NCBI GenBank assembly: GCA_050950785.1
Contig: JBMNIG010000024.1
Span: 1 to 64,000, forward strand
Length of the DNA stretch: 64,000 nt
Direction: 5' to 3'
Source: JAAYOS01 sp050950785
Lineage (GTDB): Bacteria; Bacillota; Clostridia; Oscillospirales; JAAYOS01
The translations under genes were made by a program, and so were the position numbers. Shown here one piece after another: positions 1-7,114 of this stretch. Position 1 is the stretch's first letter. Every line of letters begins with the position of its first letter. Under the pieces are notes generated by a model. It ran no database searches and was not told the origin of the DNA. It saw nothing but the letters and a program-made list of their open reading frames with translations.

Positions 1-131
1 GGATGATACATTCCACCGATGCTCAGGTACCCGGAACTGAAGTCGGTATGACAATAACTCCGGAAGATATCCATATCATGCACAAATCTTCGGAAGGGGG
101 AATCCCGCCCGAAGCAGGGGAGGCGGAATAG
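1..131 (+). CDS. potA: Spermidine/putrescine ABC transporter ATP-binding protein, C-terminal fragment
   Basis: The frame ending in TAG at 129-131 encodes the last ~42 residues of an ABC ATPase. The fragment contains EVGMTITPEDIHIM, the kind of sequence found in the C-terminal TOBE region of PotA-type subunits, where the substrate-specific regulatory domain lies. The nucleotide-binding domain lies outside the window. The stop codon directly abuts the ATG of the permease gene at 132, so the gene is translationally coupled to the rest of a potABCD operon for polyamine uptake. The 5' end is cut by the window edge. Confidence 0.85.
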   Translation, partial: MIHSTDAQVPGTEVGMTITPEDIHIMHKSSEGGIPPEAGEAE

Positions 132-980
132 ATGAGAAGATCAAGACGAATATCTTTTCTTGCACTGCCCTATGGGGTCTACGCGATTATTTTCATACTT
201 GCACCCATACTGCTCATATTCTTTTATAGTCTGTTCTATCAGGGAAATCAGGGCTTTAGCTTTACTCTTGATCACTTTACTAAATTTTTTAATTTCAAAG
301 AGCCTGTTTATATGCAGGTACTGCTGCGCTCTATCAGAATTGCCCTGATTTCAACTATCATATGCCTGATCATTGGATATCCTATGGCATTTATACTTTC
401 CAGAATGCGTCCGAGTGTACGCAACATTGTATCTTTTCTGTTTGTGCTACCTATGTGGATGAACTTTCTACTGCGTACATACGCCTGGATGACGCTCCTT
501 GAAAACACAGGCGTTATTAACACGCTGCTGACCTCCATGGGTCTTCCCACAATCAATATAATGTACACCGAGGGCGCTGTCATATTTGGTAATGTCTATA
601 ACTTTCTTCCATTTATGATTTTGCCCATATACAATGTGCTCATAAAAATCGACAAAAGTCTTATTGAGGCTGCAGGTGATTTAGGCGCAGACTTCATCAA
701 AACTTTTGCACGGGTCATATTACCCCTAAGCCTTCCAGGGGTGACAAGCGGTATCACAATGACTTTCATGCCGGCGGTCACCACATTTATAATCTCCAAG
801 CTTCTTGGCGGAGGCCAGAATGCGCAAATCGGTGACCTAATCGAAAAGCAGTTCAAGTCTGTTGGGGACTGGGGCTTTGGCTCGGCAATGTCGGTAATAC
901 TTATGATAATGATACTCGTAGCTGCCGGCTTTATGAACAGCTATGAAAAGGACAAATCGGCGGGAGGTGTGTTGCTGTGA
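132..980 (+). CDS. potB: Spermidine/putrescine ABC transporter permease PotB
   Basis: This 282-residue inner-membrane permease has about six hydrophobic segments. The first is at residues ~12-33, and the last is close to the C terminus. The EAA loop that docks on the ATPase begins near residue 179 (EAAGDLGADF, then PLSLPGV). The length and the pairing with a second permease match PotB of the polyamine importer family. It starts one base after the potA stop and its 3' end overlaps potC by 4 bp, so it belongs to one operon. Substrate specificity for spermidine or putrescine is inferred from the family and from the adjacent PotD-like binding protein. Confidence 0.9.
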   Translation: MRRSRRISFLALPYGVYAIIFILAPILLIFFYSLFYQGNQGFSFTLDHFTKFFNFKEPVYMQVLLRSIRIALISTIICLIIGYPMAFILSRMRPSVRNIVSFLFVLPMWMNFLLRTYAWMTLLENTGVINTLLTSMGLPTINIMYTEGAVIFGNVYNFLPFMILPIYNVLIKIDKSLIEAAGDLGADFIKTFARVILPLSLPGVTSGITMTFMPAVTTFIISKLLGGGQNAQIGDLIEKQFKSVGDWGFGSAMSVILMIMILVAAGFMNSYEKDKSAGGVLL

Positions 981-1801
981 GGCGCTTTTTGAAAATTTGC
1001 AAGGGCACTTACTCTGCTTTGATTTTTCTGTTCCTATATGCACCTATCGTTGTATTGATCGTATTCTCATTCAACGAATCGAAATCCCGGGGTACTTGGG
1101 GTGGATTTTCACTCAAGTGGTATGAGTCACTGCTTCAAAACAACGAAATCATGCAGTCGCTGTTCAACACCCTGTTGATTGCCGTCCTCGCCGCCATAAT
1201 TGCTACAGTTATTGGAACTGCCGCCGCAATAGGCATAAACAGTATGCGCAGGGGTGCGCAGAACTTGTTTATGAATATCAGTTACCTACCCGTACTCAGC
1301 GCAGATATCGTCACCGGTGTTTCGCTTTTGATATTATACCTGTTTATTGGAATTCCTCTGGGTAGAGTATCACTTTTACTCTCACATATCACATTTAATA
1401 TTCCTTATGTGATTTTATCCGTCATGCCAAAACTAAAGCAGATGAACAGATATGCTTATGAGGCTGCTTTGGACCTTGGTTGTTCACCGCTGCAGGCAAT
1501 ATGGAAAGTAGTCATCCCTGAAATCATGCCCGGTGTAGTGACTGGCGCTATACTCGCCTTTACTCTGTCCATTGACGACTTTGTTATCTCCTTCTTTACT
1601 ACCGGTGCCGGGGTCAATACACTTTCCATAACCATTTACTCCATGGTTCGCCGTGGAATCAAGCCGGAAATCAACGCTCTAAGCTCAATTATGTTTGTTG
1701 TAGTGCTTCTGTTGCTTATCATAGTCAATATTCGTTCAACAAAAGACGCGCTAAAACACGACCGTCATACATCAAACAGATCGCTGCGACCAATGCGATA
1801 G
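977..1801 (+). CDS. potC: Spermidine/putrescine ABC transporter permease PotC
   Basis: This 274-residue partner of PotB has an N-terminal membrane segment at ~15-35 and several more hydrophobic spans. Its EAA motif lies near residue 161 (EAALDLGCSPLQAIW, then PEIMPGV). It starts with GTG inside the 3' end of potB (4-bp overlap) and is followed 26 bases later by the chosen potD start. The C-terminal basic tail is typical of a cytoplasmic end. PotB and PotC would form the heterodimeric channel energised by PotA. Confidence 0.9.
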   Translation: MRRFLKICKGTYSALIFLFLYAPIVVLIVFSFNESKSRGTWGGFSLKWYESLLQNNEIMQSLFNTLLIAVLAAIIATVIGTAAAIGINSMRRGAQNLFMNISYLPVLSADIVTGVSLLILYLFIGIPLGRVSLLLSHITFNIPYVILSVMPKLKQMNRYAYEAALDLGCSPLQAIWKVVIPEIMPGVVTGAILAFTLSIDDFVISFFTTGAGVNTLSITIYSMVRRGIKPEINALSSIMFVVVLLLLIIVNIRSTKDALKHDRHTSNRSLRPMR

Positions 1802-1827
1802 TAGTTATGAAAGGAGAAATGCTAGAG

Positions 1828-2889
1828 TTGAAAAAAGTACTGTCGGTTTTCCTCATTGCGACTATGGTTGCAATCCTCTTCGCTTTTGGAGGCTGCTCAG
1901 GATCAAATCAGGGTAAGCCCGTGCTTAAGGTTTACAATTGGGGCGACTATATTGATGAGGAGGTCATCTCCCTTTTCGAGGAAGAGACCGGAATCGATGT
2001 GATTTACGACACCTTTGAGACAAATGAGAGCATGTACACCAAGATCAAGACTACCGGCGCCTCGACTTATGACGTAGTGATTCCTTCCGACTACATGATA
2101 AAGCGCATGGCTGATGAGGGATTGCTCGCTGAAATAGATGTGTCGGAGCTTGAAAACTATCATTTGATAGATGAAGAATTCAAAGGTCTCGAATATGATC
2201 CCGATAATAAGTATTCTGTCCCATACATGTGGGGAACGGTTGGAATTTTATATAACACCAAAATGGTGGACGATCCCGTTGACAGTTGGACTATCCTATG
2301 GAATGAAAAATACTCCCGCAAAATATTTATGATGGACTCGGTTCGCGACTCCATAGGTATTACCCTTAAAATGCTTGGCTATTCTCTCAATAGCACCGAC
2401 CTTGAACAACTGAAAGAAGCTGAGCAAAAGCTCATAGAGCAGAGGCCTCTCGTTTTGGCATATACCGCGGATGAAGTCAAGGACAAAATGATAGCGGGCG
2501 AGGCTGCGATGGCCGTTGTATACTCGGGAGATGCCATCACCTGCATGGATCCCGATTATGGCAATCCGGATTTGGCCTATGCCGTTCCTAAGGAAGGATC
2601 CAACCTCTGGTTCGATGCGATGTGCATTCTCGAAGGTTCTCCGAACAAGGAAGCTGCGATGAAATTTATAGACTTTATGTGCCGCACCGATATCGCCGCA
2701 AAGAACCGCGACTTCATAAACTATTCAACTCCTCAGCGTGAGGTCTATGAATCGTTGCCCGACGAAATCAAAAACGACCCTGTTCAGTATCCTCCGCAGG
2801 AAGTACTTGACAGCAGTGAGGTATTTGCTGACTTAGGTGAAAGCATAGCTTACTATGAAGATCTATGGGTCCGTGTAACTGCCGGATAA
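1828..2889 (+). CDS. potD: Spermidine/putrescine-binding lipoprotein PotD
   Basis: This is an extracellular polyamine-binding protein of about 353 residues, anchored as a lipoprotein. The N terminus is Lys-Lys, a hydrophobic stretch and then a GGC lipobox. The mature part opens with LKVYNWGDYI, the signature start of PotD/PotF proteins. Starts at 1807 and 1819 are in frame, but the GGAG at 1813-1816 lies inside that extension. The TTG at 1828 has good spacing (11 bases) and gives a normal signal peptide, so I chose it. The gene closes the potABCD operon and is followed by an inverted repeat. Confidence 0.9.
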   Translation: MKKVLSVFLIATMVAILFAFGGCSGSNQGKPVLKVYNWGDYIDEEVISLFEEETGIDVIYDTFETNESMYTKIKTTGASTYDVVIPSDYMIKRMADEGLLAEIDVSELENYHLIDEEFKGLEYDPDNKYSVPYMWGTVGILYNTKMVDDPVDSWTILWNEKYSRKIFMMDSVRDSIGITLKMLGYSLNSTDLEQLKEAEQKLIEQRPLVLAYTADEVKDKMIAGEAAMAVVYSGDAITCMDPDYGNPDLAYAVPKEGSNLWFDAMCILEGSPNKEAAMKFIDFMCRTDIAAKNRDFINYSTPQREVYESLPDEIKNDPVQYPPQEVLDSSEVFADLGESIAYYEDLWVRVTAG

Positions 2890-2915
2890 ATCAAGTCCAT
2901 AACCTTAATAATTTC

Positions 2916-2958
2916 TGCCCTGCAGTTAGCAGTACAATCAATGTCTGACTGCAGGGCA
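2916..2958 (+). terminator. Inverted repeat after potD, probable terminator
   Basis: The 11-bp arms TGCCCTGCAGT (2916-2926) and ACTGCAGGGCA (2948-2958) pair perfectly and are followed by a short AT-rich run (ATAATTT). They lie 27 bases after the potD stop. The U-tract is weak, so efficiency is uncertain. Confidence 0.6.
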
Positions 2959-3015
2959 ATAATTTACCTATAACATTTACCCTTGTTGGCGTTTTGGGTG
3001 TCAATGTGATTTTTC

Positions 3016-3044
3016 TTGACATAACTCGTACATCATAATAAAAT
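3016..3044 (+). promoter_or_regulatory. Sigma-A promoter of the aldo/keto reductase gene
   Basis: TTGACA at 3016-3021 and TAAAAT at 3039-3044 are separated by exactly 17 bases. The ATG of the reductase is at 3090, preceded by AAGGAGAAGGAG. Confidence 0.6.
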
Positions 3045-3089
3045 TGATTAAAAGAATTTATATATTTATATAAGGAGAAGGAGACAATA

Positions 3090-4208
3090 ATGGCTAAATT
3101 GAGCACATTGTATGACATTCCCAAACTTGGGTTCGGGGCGATGCGTTTGCCAAGAACAGATTCGGGAGAGATGGATCTGGAGCAAGTCAAAGAAATGGTG
3201 GATATTTTCCTAGACAGGGGATTTACTTACTTTGATACTGCCTATGTCTATAACGATTCCGAAGTCACTCTTCGAGAAGCTTTGGTAAAGAGGCATCCAC
3301 GGGACGCATTTCAGATTGCAACAAAAATGCCCCTATGGGCGGTAAATAGCGCCGAAGACTATGAGAAGCGTTTTCAGGAATCCCTTGAGCGCCTTGGTGT
3401 GGACTATATCGACTTTTATCTTCTACATAACCTCAGTGGTGACAGGATCGATGTTACCGAAGAGCTTGGCGGTTGGGACTACATGAAAAGTCTCAAGGCC
3501 GACGGTCGCGCCCGGCACATCGGATTTTCTTTCCACGACTCCCCCGAGCGCCTGGATGAAATACTTACAAAACACCCTGAGTGCGAATTTGTGCAGCTTC
3601 AGATAAACTACGCGGACTGGGAAGATAGTAAGATCCAGTCCCGCAGGTGCTATGAAGTGGCAAGAAAACACAATAAGCCCATCATTATTATGGAACCTGT
3701 CAAGGGTGGCTCCCTTGCTTCAATGTCGCCGGAAATAAGAGAAATATTCGAAGCTGCAAATCCCAATGCATCGGTACCCTCTTGGGCCGTTCGCTACTGC
3801 GCTTCCCTTGAAGGTGTAGTTACTGTTCTCAGCGGAATGAGCAACACTGAGCAAGTCCTTGACAACACCGGCTATATGAGCAAGTTTGAACCGTTGACGG
3901 ATTCTGAGCAAAAGACAATCGATAAGGTCGTTGAAGCACTAAGGAGCATACCGACAATTCCTTGCACCTCGTGCCGTTACTGTGTTGATGACTGTCCTCA
4001 GAACATCAACATACCTGGAATAATCGATACGCTAAACAACTACACTCTCTTTGATAATCTGGATGGTTCAAAGAGAAGCTATGGCTTCGTCTCCTCTCGA
4101 GGCGGCAAGGCTTCAGACTGCATTGAGTGTGCTTCTTGTGAAGACCGCTGCCCGCAGCAAATTGAAATTATGGCAGCCATGAAAAAAGCCACCGGTCTTT
4201 TTGAATAA
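3090..4208 (+). CDS. Aldo/keto reductase with C-terminal 4Fe-4S ferredoxin domain
   Basis: This is a 372-residue cytoplasmic oxidoreductase. Residues 1-~270 form an aldo/keto reductase barrel. LGFGAMRLP is at the start, followed by DTAYVYNDSE with the catalytic Tyr, KMP with the active-site Lys, and HNL in place of the usual active-site His context. The last ~90 residues carry two cysteine clusters, CTSCRYCVDDCP and CIECASCEDRCP, predicted to hold iron-sulfur clusters. This two-part layout is common in anaerobic Firmicutes. The electron donor and substrate are not known. The gene is monocistronic, with its own promoter and a downstream palindrome. Confidence 0.85.
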   Translation: MAKLSTLYDIPKLGFGAMRLPRTDSGEMDLEQVKEMVDIFLDRGFTYFDTAYVYNDSEVTLREALVKRHPRDAFQIATKMPLWAVNSAEDYEKRFQESLERLGVDYIDFYLLHNLSGDRIDVTEELGGWDYMKSLKADGRARHIGFSFHDSPERLDEILTKHPECEFVQLQINYADWEDSKIQSRRCYEVARKHNKPIIIMEPVKGGSLASMSPEIREIFEAANPNASVPSWAVRYCASLEGVVTVLSGMSNTEQVLDNTGYMSKFEPLTDSEQKTIDKVVEALRSIPTIPCTSCRYCVDDCPQNINIPGIIDTLNNYTLFDNLDGSKRSYGFVSSRGGKASDCIECASCEDRCPQQIEIMAAMKKATGLFE

Positions 4209-4228
4209 TATTGTCACAATACTCTGCC

Positions 4229-4263
4229 GGGCCAGTGGGACAGGTTCCTTGTCCCACTGGCCC
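4229..4263 (+). repeat. 13-bp palindrome, terminator-like member of a dispersed GGGACAGG repeat family
   Basis: The arms GGGCCAGTGGGAC (4229-4241) and GTCCCACTGGCCC (4251-4263) pair perfectly around a 9-base loop. The core GGGACAGGTTCCTTGTCCC resembles palindromes at 13473, 21196, 21261, 56299 and 60412. It may end transcription of the reductase gene, but it lacks a U-tract, so it may simply be a REP-type element. Confidence 0.65.
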
Positions 4264-4315
4264 TCGATTTGACGGTTAGAAATGTCATTGTGATTTCAGT
4301 CCACCCTTTATTTGG

Positions 4316-4618
4316 GTGGCCTTTTCATTATGTCTTCACAAAAAATATGTACAAAAACAAGAAAATGTTCCCCATGTATTGACTTGCATGGTAACATATG
4401 GGAATATAAAAAAAGATACTCCGTTTGTAAGATTCAAATTTTCTATAAAAAAGTGGAATCATCTTTCTTATTGTTTCGATTATTATCCTGATGGTTCAAT
4501 TGTAAGACAAGCGTCCGTTTATTATAAAGGAATCGAATATATTGCGCAAAACTATAATAACTCCGAAAGACACTTTTATAAAAAATATCTCGATAAAACA
4601 GTGGAAATTGATTATTAA
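4316..4618 (+). CDS. Hypothetical protein, 100 residues
   Basis: I do not recognise this open frame. It begins with GTG and has no obvious ribosome-binding site. Internal starts such as the ATG at about 4387 are possible. The C-terminal half (residues ~35-100) is rich in Tyr, Lys and Ile and looks protein-like (YPDGSIVRQASVYY), while the first ~20 residues look like read-through of non-coding DNA. The base composition is clearly more AT-rich than the flanking genes. It could be a small acquired gene, a truncated remnant or a chance frame. Confidence 0.35.
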   Translation: MAFSLCLHKKYVQKQENVPHVLTCMVTYGNIKKDTPFVRFKFSIKKWNHLSYCFDYYPDGSIVRQASVYYKGIEYIAQNYNNSERHFYKKYLDKTVEIDY

Positions 4619-4939
4619 TATTAAGAAAGGAAAGATGGATTACCTATTATTGTAGTAGTCCAATAGCTTGTCCGTATTGGGAATAATAAAATATCAGAGC
4701 ACTACGCTATGTGATGTGCTCCCTTTGAGTGGACAATGGAAATAACAAAACCATTGTAATACTGAGAGGGGGCATATTTGTGCCACTAAAAGAAAAGCAG
4801 CACTGGAAAAAAGATCACTGCTGGAAATCGCTTTTACGCGTGAAATCTGTACAACTGATAAAGCCTCAGAAAATGTTTGCAAAAATCGCCAAAGGCGCCG
4901 GCGAAGTATATTTTATACAAATACAGGTTTCACCTACAA
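4619..4939. other. Intergenic stretch upstream of the topoisomerase operon
   Basis: I see no convincing gene here. A GTG frame at 4780-4986 follows a GAGAGGGGG sequence, but its product (Lys-rich, no recognisable motif) runs through the promoter and I do not accept it. Two weak hairpins are present: CCAATA/TATTGG at about 4660-4680, and GAGCAC/GTGCTC at about 4697-4722. Confidence 0.5.
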
Positions 4940-4953
4940 CAAACAAATGTTTG
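4940..4953 (+). promoter_or_regulatory. SOS (LexA/DinR) box-like operator
   Basis: CAAACAAATGTTTG at 4940-4953 has perfect 5-bp inverted arms around a 4-base centre. It matches the Gram-positive DinR consensus CGAACRNRYGTTYG at all positions except the second (A for G). It overlaps the first three bases of the -35 hexamer of the promoter described at 4951-4979, so a bound repressor would block RNA polymerase. Confidence 0.55.
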
Positions 4954-4979
4954 CTAGAGTTAGTAACCTATGGTATAAT
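4951..4979 (+). promoter_or_regulatory. Sigma-A promoter of the parE/parC-like operon
   Basis: TTGCTA (4951-4956), a 17-base spacer and a perfect TATAAT (4974-4979). The predicted start point is near 4986, about 40 bases before the topoisomerase start codon. Confidence 0.7.
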
Positions 4980-5026
4980 CTCATAGAACTATGCTTATAT
5001 AATACATGGATTGGAGGCACACAAAA

Positions 5027-7012
5027 TTGGCTTCCGGAAGAAGGAATGTTAAACAATACGGCAACGAATCGATATCATCACTTAAGGGCCCGGACCGCGT
5101 GCGGAAGCGCCCCGGTGTTATATTTGGATCCGACGGCATAGATGGCTGTCAGCACGCTTTTTTTGAAATATTGTCCAACGCTATAGACGAGGCCAGAAGT
5201 GGTTTTGGTGATACGATCATTGTTACTCACTATGCCGATGACTCTCTTGAAGTTGAGGACTTTGGCCGGGGCTGTCCAGTTGACTGGAATCCTGTTGAAA
5301 ACCGCTACAACTGGGAACTTGTCTTTTGCGAGCTTTATGCCGGCGGAAAATATCATCAAGATGCAAACTACGAGTTCTCACTTGGTCTTAACGGACTTGG
5401 TTCCTGCGCAACACAATACTCCTCCGAATATATGGATGTCACCGTATGGCGCGACGGTAAGAAGTACACTCTCCATTTTGAAAAGGGCGAAATCGTAGGT
5501 GAAATGGGTCAGGAGATATTCAAGGGACGGCGTACCGGTTCCCTTATTCGCTGGAAACCCGACCTTGAAGTGTTCACCGACATTAAGATCCCTGAAGCTT
5601 ATTTTCATGATGTACTAAAACGTCAGGCTGTTGTAAACTCCAAGGTCAAATTTGTTTATCGACGCCAAAAGGACGGTAAGTTTGAGGAAACAACTTACTT
5701 TTACGAAAACGGTATTTCAGACTACATCGTTGAGTTGGCGGGCAAAGACACCCTCACAGACCCCCGTTTTATTTACTGCGAGAGAAAGGGCCGCGATCGT
5801 GAGGACAAGCCCGAGTACAAACTGAAAATATCCTGTGCTTTCCTATTCACAAACAGAAATAGCATTATTGAGCACTACCATAACTCATCATTCCTTGAGT
5901 ACGGTGGCTCACCGGAAAAAGCAGTGAAAAGCGCTTTTGTGTTCGCATTGGACAGATATCTGCGTCAGAACGGAAAATATAATAAGGATGAGTCTAAAGT
6001 CACATTTGGTGATATTCAGGACTCTCTAGTATTTATATCAAACAACTTTTCAACGATCACCTCCTACGAAAACCAGACTAAAAAAGCAATAAACAACAAG
6101 TTTATTCAGGAGGCAATGACTGACTTTCTAAAGGAACAGCTTCAGGTATATTTTATTGAAAATCCAACTGAAGCCGAGAAAATCGCGGAGCAAATTCTCA
6201 TCAACAAACGCAGCCGCGAAACTGCTGAAAAGACACGCTTAAACATAAAAAGGAAGCTTTCCGGCGGCATTGACATCTCCAACCGCGTACAGAAGTTTGT
6301 TGACTGCCGCTCACGCGACCCGGAACGCCGTGAGCTTTACATCGTTGAGGGCGATTCCGCTTTAGGTTCTGTCAAAATGGGCAGAGATGCCGAATTTCAG
6401 GCCATTATGCCCGTCCGCGGCAAAATTCTCAACTGCCTAAAGGCCGATCTTCCGAGAATCTTTAAGAGTGATATAATAACCGACCTTGTAAAGGTCCTCG
6501 GCTGTGGTGTTGAGGTAAATCATAAGAAAAGCAAAGACCTGTCCAACTTTGATCTCTCGGCCTTACGCTGGTCCAAAATAATCATCTGTACCGACGCTGA
6601 TGTCGACGGATTTCAGATCCGCACCCTGATACTGGCAATGCTTTATCGCTTAACTCCTACCCTTATACGTGAAGGTTATGTATATATAGCAGAGAGTCCA
6701 CTATACGAAATAATCTGCAAAGGCAAGTCTTATTTTGCATACAACGACAGGGAAAGAGACGAGATCGTAGCAAAGCTTGGAAACGCTAAAATCTCAATCA
6801 ACCGCTCAAAGGGACTTGGCGAAAACGAAGCAGATATGATGTGGCTGACAACCATGAACCCTGAAACCCGCAGACTGATAAAGGTTATGCCCGAGGATGC
6901 AGAGAAGACCTCACAAGTCTTTGACCTCCTGCTTGGCGACAATCTGGCCGGGCGCAAGGAGTTTATAGCGGAGGAAGGTCACAAATATATCGACTTTGCA
7001 GATGTAAGTTGA
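5027..7012 (+). CDS. parE: Type IIA topoisomerase subunit B (ParE/GyrB-like)
   Basis: This is the ATPase subunit of a type II topoisomerase, about 661 residues. An N-terminal GHKL ATPase (N-box EILSNAIDEA, then GLNGLGS) is followed by a transducer domain with the QTK loop (ENQTKKAINN). After it comes a TOPRIM domain with EGDSA and the metal-binding DADVDG. TOPRIM reads EGDSALGSVKMGRD rather than the usual EGDSAGGSAKQGRD, so this is a divergent member. An ATG at 5006 is in frame, but GGAGG at 5013-5017 lies inside that extension, so the TTG at 5027 (9-base spacing) is the better start. It is followed by the A subunit, as in parE-parC pairs. Calling it topoisomerase IV rather than gyrase is an inference. 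Confidence 0.85.
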   Translation: MASGRRNVKQYGNESISSLKGPDRVRKRPGVIFGSDGIDGCQHAFFEILSNAIDEARSGFGDTIIVTHYADDSLEVEDFGRGCPVDWNPVENRYNWELVFCELYAGGKYHQDANYEFSLGLNGLGSCATQYSSEYMDVTVWRDGKKYTLHFEKGEIVGEMGQEIFKGRRTGSLIRWKPDLEVFTDIKIPEAYFHDVLKRQAVVNSKVKFVYRRQKDGKFEETTYFYENGISDYIVELAGKDTLTDPRFIYCERKGRDREDKPEYKLKISCAFLFTNRNSIIEHYHNSSFLEYGGSPEKAVKSAFVFALDRYLRQNGKYNKDESKVTFGDIQDSLVFISNNFSTITSYENQTKKAINNKFIQEAMTDFLKEQLQVYFIENPTEAEKIAEQILINKRSRETAEKTRLNIKRKLSGGIDISNRVQKFVDCRSRDPERRELYIVEGDSALGSVKMGRDAEFQAIMPVRGKILNCLKADLPRIFKSDIITDLVKVLGCGVEVNHKKSKDLSNFDLSALRWSKIIICTDADVDGFQIRTLILAMLYRLTPTLIREGYVYIAESPLYEIICKGKSYFAYNDRERDEIVAKLGNAKISINRSKGLGENEADMMWLTTMNPETRRLIKVMPEDAEKTSQVFDLLLGDNLAGRKEFIAEEGHKYIDFADVS

Positions 7013-7114
7013 GTCAAATTTTATCATCAAATAAACATATACGGCCACAGAGACATGCTCTTTTTAGGCCAAATACAAAGAGTTTTTATAATTTAGGAAT
7101 AAAGGGTGCTGTTA

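Noticed and set aside
1807..1827. Upstream ATG starts of potD
   Set aside because: They would place the Shine-Dalgarno sequence inside the gene and add residues in front of the signal peptide.
4729..4986. Small plus-strand frame of 85 codons before the topoisomerase gene
   Set aside because: It runs through the SOS-like box, the -35 and the -10 of the next promoter and has no recognisable motif.
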